From JAXMAR01 sp046350295 (GTDB taxonomy: Bacteria > Planctomycetota > Planctomycetia > Gemmatales > Gemmataceae): a stretch of DNA of 64,000 nt. The translations under genes and the position numbers were made by a program. Where the stretch lies: contig JAXMAR010000006.1 in NCBI GenBank assembly GCA_046350295.1, positions 186,001-250,000 on the forward strand. Reading direction: 5' to 3'. Below are positions 29,125 through 38,255 of the stretch, piece after piece (within the stretch, counting starts at the first letter, position 1; each line of letters begins with the position of its first letter). The notes under the pieces are model-generated. The model saw nothing but the letters and a program-made list of their open reading frames with translations. It did no database searches and was not told where the DNA came from.

Positions 29125-29881
29125 CCCTGTTGACGAGAGCCTGAATCGAGACCGGGACGGCGCCGGCCGCAGCCGCGCCGGCGTCGACGCCAGCGGCGTG
29201 ACCCACGGTGGAGCGGACCAGAGCGGCCGGCGCCTCCGCCGCGACCCGCCCCAGGGCCACGGTCAGACCCGCGACCGAAAGGGTCACCCCGCGCCGGGTG
29301 AGGAGCGAGCGTAGCCGCGCCCGGCCGCGCAGGACGCGCGTGGCCAGCGTACCCAGGCGCCAGCCCAGCAGTCGGGCCGCCTCCTGCTGCGTCTTGCCTT
29401 CGACGTCGCACAGGACCAGCGGCGCCCGATATTTTTCGGGCAGGCGGTCGAGCGCCGCGTCCAGGACCGGCCGCAGATCGCGCCAGAGGACGTCCCCCGC
29501 CGGGTCGGTCGGTTCCGGAAGCATCGCTTCCCTCTCGTGGCGCCGGCGGCACGCCTCGCGGGCCCGCGCCTTGAGCGCGGCACGGTAGGCGACCCCGTGC
29601 AGCCAGCTCCCGAGCGAGGTCCACGAGCGGATGGCCCTGGCCTGTCGCGCCAGGATCAGGAACGTCGCCTGGAACGCATCCTCGGCGGCGTGCGCGTCGC
29701 CCAGGACCCGGCCGCAGACGGCGAGGACCATCGACCCGTGCCGCCCGACCAGCGTCTCAAACGCCGCCTCGTCCCGCCGCGTCAGGAAGCGCTCCAGCAG
29801 GTCGGCGTCGGCCATACCTTCATCCGCCGCCGCCAGGCGGTGCCGCAATCGCTGCAGGAAGTCCGGGAGGGCGCCCACCAT
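29090..29881 (-). CDS. ECF-type RNA polymerase sigma factor
   Basis: A 263-residue sigma-70 family protein. Region 2: DEAAFETLVGRHGSMVLAVC then EDAFQATFLILARQARAI. Region 4: LDRLPEKYRAPLVLCDVEGK then AARLLGWRLGTLATRVLRGR. The C-terminal part (VALGRVAAEAPAALVRS) matches the extension of planctomycete ECF factors, which normally continues into a membrane helix. Here it ends NRDVAYHEMCKSP, while the missing helix is encoded immediately downstream in the next frame. No anti-sigma gene is adjacent. It probably directs transcription of an unknown regulon. Confidence 0.9.
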   Translation of the reverse strand: MVGALPDFLQRLRHRLAAADEGMADADLLERFLTRRDEAAFETLVGRHGSMVLAVCGRVLGDAHAAEDAFQATFLILARQARAIRSWTSLGSWLHGVAYRAALKARAREACRRRHEREAMLPEPTDPAGDVLWRDLRPVLDAALDRLPEKYRAPLVLCDVEGKTQQEAARLLGWRLGTLATRVLRGRARLRSLLTRRGVTLSVAGLTVALGRVAAEAPAALVRSTVGHAAGVDAGAAAAGAVPVSIQALVNRDVAYHEMCKSP

Positions 29882-30029
29882 TTGCTCACCTCAGGGATTC
29901 ATTCCGTCTACAGCAGATAGTCCCTCGCGATGCGAGGACACATTCACGAATTCGCTGATTGTCTCCTCGTCTGGGCTGCGTCTTGGCGTGCCACTCTGGC
30001 GCGACCGGGCGATGGAGTCCCGTTTGGGG

Positions 30030-30163
30030 CCCTGCCAGGCGTCGCGCTCGTGCAGCGGGAGGAGGACGAAGTGGGACAGATTGGCGAAGAAGGTGACCGC
30101 GCCCGCCAAGACGAGACCGAGACGAATCGGAGGCGAGAGGTTGGAGGGATGCATGGTGAAGGA
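30030..30163 (-). pseudogene. Truncated duplicate of the metallophosphoesterase N-terminus
   Basis: From the ATG at 30154 the frame reads MHPSNLSPPIRLGLVLAGAV then HFVLLPLHERDAWQG, corresponding residue for residue to the start of the phosphoesterase at 28484. Similarity stops abruptly after DAWQG at about 30030, and the rest of the frame is unrelated. No phosphoesterase motifs follow, so this is a gene fragment. It forms the upstream direct repeat around the sigma factor unit. Confidence 0.75.
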
Positions 30164-30191
30164 CTCAAAGGAGCGTGAGCGTGAACCGCTC

Positions 30192-30689
30192 TTAGCTACC
30201 GTCTTTCTGCAAGATCTCGGCTTCGTGCTTTTGCAAGTATTTCTGGAGCAATGTCCAGTGGCTCGCGCTTGCGGAATACAGCTCACGATCAAGCTTGGCC
30301 CATAGTACCAACACGTCTTTGGGAAATCCTTCAACGAGGGCGTTGCGGGCGCTCCAGTCCTCTGGCACTTGGGACCCGGGGAACACGGCAACGGCTCTCG
30401 AAAGGATGTCATGGATCCTGTGAAATCCGAGTTCCTTTAACGCCGCTAAGGTCTCGTCTGCGTAAGCGCCGACTGGGTTGGAGAAGAACTGGCAGTGCCC
30501 GCCATTCCCGACGTCGCCCTGATAGTTCAAGTATAAGTGGACGGCGAATTGGCATGGCAGCAGGCCGAAATAAGGGTCCGACGTACTTCGACCTGGTCGA
30601 GACGACCAGATGTTGGCAAGTTCATGGACCGATGTGATCGGATCCTCGGCATGAAGAAGATCCCGGAGGTAATCGCGGCTCCAAGGCAT
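30192..30689 (-). CDS. DUF4375 domain protein
   Basis: A 165-residue protein. The core YLNYQGDVGNGGHCQFFSNP followed by GAYADETLAALKELG is the DUF4375 signature (NGG..QFF and a following A-rich helix). Members are small soluble proteins of unknown function, often encoded in variable regions. A solitary gene with no visible partner. Confidence 0.75.
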   Translation of the reverse strand: MPWSRDYLRDLLHAEDPITSVHELANIWSSRPGRSTSDPYFGLLPCQFAVHLYLNYQGDVGNGGHCQFFSNPVGAYADETLAALKELGFHRIHDILSRAVAVFPGSQVPEDWSARNALVEGFPKDVLVLWAKLDRELYSASASHWTLLQKYLQKHEAEILQKDGS

Positions 30690-30720
30690 CGGTGTGTCCA
30701 GACGGCCGGGGTTAGCTGCG

Positions 30721-31350
30721 TTACTTCTTGCTGAACGGAGCGCGGATGTTGGGGATGAAGTCGATGCGCCACAGGCCCGCTTCGCGGCGAAAGAAGATGG
30801 GGTCGCTCTTGTCCTCGTCGCCGAGGCGATAGTGCATCGTCCCCTTGGCGGTGTCGCTTGTGATCTTGACGTTCTTGAGGACGGCGTCGTCGGGGACCAG
30901 CTCGAGCGGTTTGACCGTGCCGCTCAGCTCGTTGAGGACGGTGACGGCATCCTCGACGAAGGCGGCCGGCTCTTTGGGGAGGCTGCCGGCTTCGATGAGG
31001 GCGGCGACGGCGGCGTCGGCGCTGGCGGGTGGCTTGTCGCGGCCCTTGAGCTTGGCGAGATCGACGCCGTGCTTCTTGAGGAAGGCGTCGAAGGACTCGA
31101 TCGTCTCCTTGAGCGTCCCCTTCTTGGCGGCGAGCATGGCGCGAACGCCGGCGATCGTGACGACCATGCCGCCGGCGAGGGCTTTCTGCGAGTCCTTGGT
31201 CAGATAGGGAAGAAACGCCTTGGGCCCCCCCTTGTCGTGCGCGGCCTGCATGGCCTTGAAGGCTTCCTCGGGCGTCTTGCCCTTGTCGCCGGCCCAGGCG
31301 AGGCGGCAGGGCAGCAGGAGAGACAGGGAAACCAGGAGTATGAGCCGCAT
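30721..31350 (-). CDS. Exported protein, DUF4878/SnoaL-like, unknown function
   Basis: A 209-residue protein. The ATG at 31350 is preceded by GGAGGACCAACC and begins a signal peptide (MRLILLVSLSLLLPCRLAWA). The mature part starts TPEEAFKAMQAAHDKGGPKA and ends RREAGLWRIDFIPNIRAPFS, a layout typical of exported planctomycete proteins with a cystatin/SnoaL-like fold; the assignment is tentative. It lies 53 bp downstream of the MoxR gene and may be co-transcribed with it. Confidence 0.75.
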   Translation of the reverse strand: MRLILLVSLSLLLPCRLAWAGDKGKTPEEAFKAMQAAHDKGGPKAFLPYLTKDSQKALAGGMVVTIAGVRAMLAAKKGTLKETIESFDAFLKKHGVDLAKLKGRDKPPASADAAVAALIEAGSLPKEPAAFVEDAVTVLNELSGTVKPLELVPDDAVLKNVKITSDTAKGTMHYRLGDEDKSDPIFFRREAGLWRIDFIPNIRAPFSKK

Positions 31351-31403
31351 GGTTGGTCCTCCGAATCGTGTCGTCCGTGTGATCCGTGATTGGCACGCCG
31401 CCG

Positions 31404-32426
<1,023 letters not shown>

Positions 32427-32586
32427 GGAATCCTCGCGGCGTGGAACGTGGTCCCCAATGGGGTCATTGTAAGGGAAAAGGTGGCTGGGAAACGGGTCAA
32501 CGCAAATGATGACACGTTGCCCGCATGAGGTGAATCGCCGTAACATGGAAACATCGAACGGCGTTTTTGACAAGATTGGTGGACGT

Positions 32587-32958
32587 ATGACGACAGTCGA
32601 TTTCGAGCCTTTGACGGTGACGGTACCGCTCCGGGAAGAACCGGCGGGCGTCTTTCGCGTCGGCAAGAGTCAAGTCCTCCTGGAACTGGTGCTGCGCGCT
32701 TTCAAGTCGGGAGCTACCCCGGAAGCCATCGTCGCGTCGTACGACACACTAAGTCTGCGCGACGTATATGCGGTCATCACGCGTTACCTGGCCGCGCCCG
32801 GTCCGTTCGACGAGTATCTACGCATCCGCGATGAGGCCGGCGCGGAGGTACGCCGCAAAATCGAAGAAACGCAGGGGCCGCAGGCCAACTTGCGCGAAGT
32901 CCTCCTGTCCCGCGCGGCGGCCAAGGAGAATCAGCGTGCTCAAGCTGGTGAGCGATGA
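32587..32958 (+). CDS. DUF433 protein, probable antitoxin
   Basis: A 123-residue protein from the ATG at 32587 (MTTVDFEPLTVTVPLREE). VGKSQVLLELVLRAFKSGAT then PEAIVASYDTLSLRDVYAVI is the DUF433 helix-turn-helix pattern. The gene overlaps the following DUF5615 gene by 23 nt, the usual arrangement of this putative toxin-antitoxin type. It is longer than typical DUF433 proteins because of a C-terminal helix (RIRDEAGAEVRRKIEE). Confidence 0.8.
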   Translation: MTTVDFEPLTVTVPLREEPAGVFRVGKSQVLLELVLRAFKSGATPEAIVASYDTLSLRDVYAVITRYLAAPGPFDEYLRIRDEAGAEVRRKIEETQGPQANLREVLLSRAAAKENQRAQAGER

Positions 32959-33286
32959 GAACTTCGATGGCCATATCCTGCGCGGCCTCTTGCAACGGTG
33001 TTCCGAGCTCGACATCGTTCGCGTGCAGGACGTCGGGTTGGCGTCCACCCCGGATGAAGACATTCTCGCTTGGGCAGCGGCTGAAGGCCGAGTCCTGCTG
33101 ACGCATGACCGCGAAACGATGCCCTCCTTTGCATACGTCCGCGTAACCGGCGGAGAATCCATGGCCCGTGTGTTTCTTGTCAGCGACCAGATGCCCATCG
33201 GCCAAGCGATCGACGAGATCATTCTCGCGGCCGAGTGTCTCGCTGCCGAAGAGTGCGTCAATCTCGTTAGGTTCTTCCCGCTCTAG
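32936..33286 (+). CDS. DUF5615 PIN-like protein, probable toxin
   Basis: A 116-residue protein starting at GTG 32936, seven bases after AAGGAG. VSDENFDGHILRGLL, then VGLASTPDEDILAWAAAEGR and LLTHDRETMPSFAYVR, carry the acidic residues of the Mut7-C/PIN-like fold expected to bind a metal and cut RNA. It pairs with the overlapping DUF433 gene. Toxin activity is inferred from the family arrangement and has not been shown for this pair. Confidence 0.8.
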   Translation: MLKLVSDENFDGHILRGLLQRCSELDIVRVQDVGLASTPDEDILAWAAAEGRVLLTHDRETMPSFAYVRVTGGESMARVFLVSDQMPIGQAIDEIILAAECLAAEECVNLVRFFPL

Positions 33287-33371
33287 CCCAATCGACCTGA
33301 AAACTCCGCTTGGCAAACCGACCGAACCTGCTATACCCCGCGTCTCTAAGACACATACGGGGGAGGCGGAT

Positions 33372-34250
33372 TTGGCGCGTAAAGGCCGCAACACGCCGGC
33401 GTTCACGACCGCGCTTGGCCAGGCGTTCACGGGGGACGTACGCGACGTCTTGCCCAGCCTGCCGGAGTCCTCCGTCTCGCTCGTCTTCACCTCCCCGCCG
33501 TTCGCTTTGCGGCGCCAGAAGGCGTACGGGAACGTCACGGCCGCGGAGTACATCGATTGGTTCTGGCCGATCGCGGTGGAGGTTCATCGTCTCCTGCGCG
33601 ACGACGGCAGCTTCGTCATGGAGCTGGGGGGCGCGTGGAACCCCGGCAGCGGCACGCGCTCGTTGATGCCGTATGAATTGCTGCTCCGCCTCGGGAAGCT
33701 GTTTCATCTGGCGCAGGACTTCTACTGGTACAACCCGTCGCGGCTGCCGACGCCGGCGGAGTGGGTGACGATCCGCCGCACCCGCGTCAAGGAAGCGGTG
33801 ACGACCATCTGGTGGCTCGCCAAGACGACGGAGCCGCAGGCCGACAATCGCCAGGTGCTCAAGCCTTACAGCAAGTCGATGAAGCGCCTCTTGAAGGACG
33901 GCTATCAACCGGCCATGCGGCCGTCGCAGCACGAGATCGGTCCGCACTTTCAGAAAGACAACGGCGGAGCGATTCCGCCGAACATCTTGACCGTGCCGAA
34001 CACGCGGTCGTACGACGAGTACATCTTCCGCTGCCGTGAAGCGAACTTGCCGATTCACCCGGCCCGCTTCCCGCCGGAGCTGCCCGATTTCTTCATCCGC
34101 TTTCTGACGAAGCCGGGGCAGACGGTGCTCGATCCCTTCGCGGGCAGCAACACGACGGGCCGCGTCGCGGAGAGCCTGGGGCGGCGCTGGCTCAGCGTGG
34201 AAATCAATCCGGAGTACGTCGCGGGGTCGAAGCTGCGCTTCGCGGCCTGA
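33372..34250 (+). CDS. Site-specific DNA methyltransferase (probably N4-cytosine or N6-adenine)
   Basis: A 292-residue amino-methyltransferase. The catalytic motif VFTSPPFAL comes first and the AdoMet motif LDPFAGSNTTGRVAE last, the beta-class order; SPPF favours N4-cytosine. The start is TTG 33372, five bases after GGGAGG; no ATG fits. No restriction endonuclease or specificity gene is nearby, so it is an orphan enzyme here. It ends 2 bp from the convergent LRR gene. The order TA pair-methyltransferase suggests a small accessory island. Confidence 0.88.
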   Translation: MARKGRNTPAFTTALGQAFTGDVRDVLPSLPESSVSLVFTSPPFALRRQKAYGNVTAAEYIDWFWPIAVEVHRLLRDDGSFVMELGGAWNPGSGTRSLMPYELLLRLGKLFHLAQDFYWYNPSRLPTPAEWVTIRRTRVKEAVTTIWWLAKTTEPQADNRQVLKPYSKSMKRLLKDGYQPAMRPSQHEIGPHFQKDNGGAIPPNILTVPNTRSYDEYIFRCREANLPIHPARFPPELPDFFIRFLTKPGQTVLDPFAGSNTTGRVAESLGRRWLSVEINPEYVAGSKLRFAA

Positions 34251-34252
34251 GA

Positions 34253-35437
34253 TCAGGGCCCGCCGTTGAAGTGGACGATGCGCGTCTTCGGCAGTCGCTT
34301 TTGCAGGTCGCGCGCGCCGGCGGCGCTCACGTGTTTGCCCAGCCGCAGGAGCTCGAGGCGCGTCAATCCATGAAGATGCGGCAGGCCCGCGTCCGTCACG
34401 CTCGTGCCGTCGAGAATCAGGCGGCGCAGGCCGGTCAAGCCTTTCAGGTGCTCCAGTCCCTTGTCGCCGATCGCGCTCATGCACAGGAGGTCGATCTCCT
34501 CGAGACCGGTCAGGCCCTTGAGGGCGGCAAGATCGGCGTCCTGGACCGCGTGCGAACGGACCACGACGACCTGGAGCTGCGGCAGGTCGGCGAGGCGTGC
34601 GAGGGCGGCGCGGTCGATGTCGCGGCCGCCGATGCCGGCGACCAGGCCGGCGTGCGGGGGTCGGCGCTCGTCAAAATCTGCCATGGAGCGCCACCGCACG
34701 GGGGCCGACTCGATGCGGACGCCGGCGCCGCGGAGCGCGGCGAGGGCGTCTTCCTGTTCCGGCGTGGTCGGCGGCGCCGGCACGTCGAGCAGGTAGCGCA
34801 GCTCCTTGAGCCCGCGCAAATGCTTGAGTCCGGCGGCGGACACGCGGGCGCCCGTGAGGTTGAGGGAGCGCAGCGCGGTGAGGCCTTTCAGGTGGGACAG
34901 GGCGTCGTCGTCGACGGCCGTGCCGCTCAGATCGAGCGACTGCAGACTTGTCAGGCCGGCCAGGTATTTCAGCCCGGCGCCGCGAACGCGCGATCCTTCG
35001 AGATGAAGAACCTGCAGCGTCGTTAGCTCGCTCAGATGCTTCAGGCCCGCGTCGCTGACGGCCGTGTTGCGAAGCACCAGCGTGTGAAGCCGGGCCATGC
35101 CGCCGACGTGCTTCAGGCCCGCGTCACTCACGCGCGTCCCCGCCAGGGCGAGCGACTCCAGGTCCCTGCTGTTCCGCAGGGAATCGAGCGTCTTGTCTCC
35201 GACGCGCGTCACGTTGAGGTTCAGGAAGCGAAGGCCGGGCAAGCGGGCGATGCTCTCCATGTCCGCGTCGGTCACGGCCGATTCGAACAGGTCGAGCCGG
35301 CCGGTCATCGCGTTGAAGGCGCGGCCGAGACGGGCCAGGGCGTTCCGCGCCTTGTCTTCGGCTTCGTCCGCGTGGCCGCTGTGAGGCGTCAGCGCGAGGC
35401 AGACGAGCAGAGAACAGATCCGCTTGGGCACGCGCAT
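34253..35437 (-). CDS. Exported leucine-rich-repeat protein
   Basis: A 394-residue protein with signal peptide (MRVPKRICSLLVCLALTPHS) and about a dozen LRRs of the form GLTSLQSLDLSGTAVDD and DAGLKHVGGMARLHTLVLRN, with a non-LRR spacer around residues 225-260 (PAPPTTPEQEDALAAL). This GALA/internalin-like repeat type with the DAGL phrase is very common in planctomycetes. Extracytoplasmic binding is likely; the ligand is unknown. Confidence 0.88.
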   Translation of the reverse strand: MRVPKRICSLLVCLALTPHSGHADEAEDKARNALARLGRAFNAMTGRLDLFESAVTDADMESIARLPGLRFLNLNVTRVGDKTLDSLRNSRDLESLALAGTRVSDAGLKHVGGMARLHTLVLRNTAVSDAGLKHLSELTTLQVLHLEGSRVRGAGLKYLAGLTSLQSLDLSGTAVDDDALSHLKGLTALRSLNLTGARVSAAGLKHLRGLKELRYLLDVPAPPTTPEQEDALAALRGAGVRIESAPVRWRSMADFDERRPPHAGLVAGIGGRDIDRAALARLADLPQLQVVVVRSHAVQDADLAALKGLTGLEEIDLLCMSAIGDKGLEHLKGLTGLRRLILDGTSVTDAGLPHLHGLTRLELLRLGKHVSAAGARDLQKRLPKTRIVHFNGGP

Positions 35438-35598
35438 GGCCGGCTCCTGTGGTGTCCTATCGTATGGACGTTCGCCAAGCGCTGGGTATTCGTCTATCCC
35501 CCGGCGACGGCCTCGAGAACCGGGCGGGAAAGCTGTTGCGTTTTCCGCGTCTCAGCTCCATCATGCAACGGACTCGTTTTTCTTTGGGGGGGTCCGAC

Positions 35599-37947
35599 AT
35601 GCGACGATTGCTCTTCTGCCTCACGTTTTACTTTCTGTGCCATGCGGCGTCGGCTGACGAGAAGGAAATCGCCCGCTTCCTCGCGGCGCTCGAGCCGTTC
35701 CCGCTCAAGGAGAAGCCGGACTACGGCGCCGACATCCGCAAGCGGCGCGACGAGTTCAACCGCAAGGACCTCGCCAAATGGCGGGCCGTCCACTCCGCGA
35801 AGGACTGGGACAAGGTCGCCGCCGACGTCCGCAAGGCGCTGCGCGATTATGTCGTGCCGCCGTTCGTGCCCCAGGCGAAGGTCAAGCATCTGGTCACGGG
35901 CACGATCCCCGGCGACGGTTTCGTCATCGAGAACGTCGTCTACGAAACGGTCCCCGGCCTCGTCGTCACCGCCAATCTCTATCGGCCCGAGCCGGCGGTG
36001 AAGAACCCACCCGCGTTCCTCATCATCCACAGCCACCACAATCCCAAGACGCAGGGCGAGCTGCAAGACATGGGCATGACCTGGGCCCGCCTCGGCTGCC
36101 TCGTCCTCATCCCCGACATGCTCGGCCACGGCGAGCGGCGCCAGCATCCCTTCAAGGACGCCGCCGACTACCCGGCCGGCTTCAAGGTCGGCCGTCAGGA
36201 CTACTACTTCCGTTACAACATCGGCGTCCAGCTCGCCCTCGTCGGCGAGAGCCAGATTGGCTGGATGGCCCGCGACATGATGCGCGGCGTCGATCTCGTC
36301 CTCGAGCGCGGCGCCGATCCCAAGCGCATCATCCTGCTCGGGTCGGTCGCGGGCGGCGGCGATCCTTCGGCGGTGACGGCGGCCGCGGACGAGCGCATCA
36401 CCTGCGTCGTCCCGTTCAACTTCGGCGGCCCGCAGCCGGAGACGAGGTTCCCGCTCCCCGAAGACGCCGAGGCACGCTTCAACTATCACGGCGGCGGTAG
36501 CTGGGAATCGACGCGCAGCCTCCCCTTCTCGGCGAGCGGCGGCTTTCCCCCCTGGGCCATCGTCGCCTCCGTTGCCCCGCGCAAGCTCATCCACGCCCAC
36601 GAGTTCGCCTGGGACAAGGACCGCGACCCCGTCTGGAAACGCTACGAAACCATCTGGACCTGGTACGGCGACCGCGACGGCGTCGGCTTCACCCACGGCC
36701 GCGGCGCCGTCACGGGGAAGCCGCCGGAAGCGACGCATTGCAACAACATCGGCCCGCAACACCGGGCGATGATCTACCCCTACCTGAAGAAATGGTTCGA
36801 CATCCCGATCCCGGAGAAGGAGTATCAGAATCGCGTGCCCTCCGAGCAGCTCCAATGCCTCACTGAGAAAGCGAAGGACTTCTTCAAGCCGAAGACGATC
36901 CCCGAGCTGGCGCGGGAGATTGCCGGCGGCTGGAAGGAGAAGCAGGATTTCTGGGAACGCCATTTTGAAGGCGTGCCCGCGAAGACGCGCGAAGTCCTAA
37001 CGGGACCAAACTTCCTCTGCCTGGAGAACCTGCTCGACGGCAAAGCGTGGGCCGGAGCGAAGCAAGACATGAGCGCCGAGCGGTCGCAAGCGGGCTTCGA
37101 CTTGCAGGATCGTCTGATCCATGACAAGGATGAAATGCCGGTCGCCGCGGTGCGTCTCTTCCGCCCGAGCGCGACGACGAAGGCGTCGCCCCTGGTCGTC
37201 GCCGTCGCCCAGCAAGGCGCCGCCGGGTTCGTGAAGGAACGCGCACAAACCATCGCGACGTTGCTGAACAAGGGCGTCGCCGTCGCCCTGGTCGATGTGC
37301 GAAACACCGGCGTCCTCGCTTCTCCCGGCGATGGCCGCGGCCGAACCAGCGGCGCCACGAGCTACTCCATCAGCGAGTGGATGATGGGCCAATCGACGAT
37401 GGGGCAGCGCCTGCGCGACCTGCGGACGGCTCTCGACTTCCTGCGCGACACGAAAGGCGTCGATCCCAAGCGCATCCTTCTCTGGGGCGATTCCTTCGCT
37501 CCAGCGAACGACGACAAGACGCGGCTCGATATCCCCTACGACGCCGACAAGCAGCCTCGTCTCGCCGAGCCACTCGGTCCCATCCTCGTCCAGTTCGCCG
37601 CCCTCGAGGATCCGGCGATCAAAGGCGTGTACGGCCGCGGCGGTCTGACGACCTACGCCTCCTTCCTCGACAGTACCTTCTTCTGGACGCCGCACGATGT
37701 CCTCATCCCCGGCGTGCTCACGGCGGGCGATCTGCCTCTTCTGGCGGCGCGCCTGGCGCCGCGGCCGGTGCGGCTCGAAGGCTTGGTGAGCGCCATGGAC
37801 CGGCCGGCGACGGCGAAGGATCTGGAGGCTTACGCCGCGGCGCGGAAGGCGTATGGGCGCGAGAAGGCGGCGGCACGTATCGACGTGCGTCCGGGCGCGG
37901 GCGAGCCGGGCGAGGTGGCGGCCTGGATGCTGCGCGCGTTAGAATGA
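35599..37947 (+). CDS. Two-domain alpha/beta-hydrolase (acetylxylan-esterase-like), first nucleophile altered
   Basis: A 782-residue protein from the ATG at 35599 (signal peptide MRRLLFCLTFYFLCHAASA, G-rich Shine-Dalgarno). Domain 1 resembles large planctomycete acetylxylan esterases: PAFLIIHSHHNPKTQGE, IPDMLGHGERRQHP and ERITCVVPFNFGG. At the nucleophile elbow, where relatives read GASGGG, it reads SVAGGG, so Ala251 sits in the serine position. Domain 2 (about 560-780) has its own elbow, LLWGDSFAPAN, with Ser632. Hydrolysis, if any, may rest on the second domain. It is divergent from the LRR gene, and its stop lies 4 bp before the ferredoxin gene. Confidence 0.8.
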   Translation: MRRLLFCLTFYFLCHAASADEKEIARFLAALEPFPLKEKPDYGADIRKRRDEFNRKDLAKWRAVHSAKDWDKVAADVRKALRDYVVPPFVPQAKVKHLVTGTIPGDGFVIENVVYETVPGLVVTANLYRPEPAVKNPPAFLIIHSHHNPKTQGELQDMGMTWARLGCLVLIPDMLGHGERRQHPFKDAADYPAGFKVGRQDYYFRYNIGVQLALVGESQIGWMARDMMRGVDLVLERGADPKRIILLGSVAGGGDPSAVTAAADERITCVVPFNFGGPQPETRFPLPEDAEARFNYHGGGSWESTRSLPFSASGGFPPWAIVASVAPRKLIHAHEFAWDKDRDPVWKRYETIWTWYGDRDGVGFTHGRGAVTGKPPEATHCNNIGPQHRAMIYPYLKKWFDIPIPEKEYQNRVPSEQLQCLTEKAKDFFKPKTIPELAREIAGGWKEKQDFWERHFEGVPAKTREVLTGPNFLCLENLLDGKAWAGAKQDMSAERSQAGFDLQDRLIHDKDEMPVAAVRLFRPSATTKASPLVVAVAQQGAAGFVKERAQTIATLLNKGVAVALVDVRNTGVLASPGDGRGRTSGATSYSISEWMMGQSTMGQRLRDLRTALDFLRDTKGVDPKRILLWGDSFAPANDDKTRLDIPYDADKQPRLAEPLGPILVQFAALEDPAIKGVYGRGGLTTYASFLDSTFFWTPHDVLIPGVLTAGDLPLLAARLAPRPVRLEGLVSAMDRPATAKDLEAYAAARKAYGREKAAARIDVRPGAGEPGEVAAWMLRALE

Positions 37948-37951
37948 GGCG

Positions 37952-38245
37952 ATGGACCTCGACGCCAAGATCTGCTACTGCTTCCACGTGTCGCGCCGCA
38001 AGCTCGTGAACTTCGTCCGACAGACCCAGCCCAAGGTCCCCAGCCAGCTTTCCGGGTGCGGCGGCGCGGGGACCGGCTGCGGCTGGTGCATCCCGTTCCT
38101 CAAGCAGATCTTCCGTGACGCCACAACCGGCGCCTCCGACGAACTGGAGAGGCTGACTCCCGAAGAATACGAACGCCGCCGCGCCGCCTACATCCGCGCC
38201 GGCAAGGGCACGCCGCCCCCCGGCGCGGCGCCTCTGCCGGATTAG
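37952..38245 (+). CDS. BFD-like [2Fe-2S]-binding protein
   Basis: A 97-residue protein. ICYCFHVSRRKLVNFV and CGGAGTGCGWC supply the C-x-C plus C-x2-C-type ligands of bacterioferritin-associated ferredoxins. The C-terminus (EEYERRRAAYIRAGKG) is an added helix. BFD proteins help to release iron or relay electrons; no bacterioferritin is nearby. It starts 4 bp after the esterase stop, so it is probably co-transcribed. Confidence 0.85.
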   Translation: MDLDAKICYCFHVSRRKLVNFVRQTQPKVPSQLSGCGGAGTGCGWCIPFLKQIFRDATTGASDELERLTPEEYERRRAAYIRAGKGTPPPGAAPLPD

Positions 38246-38255
38246 TCGACTCGCT

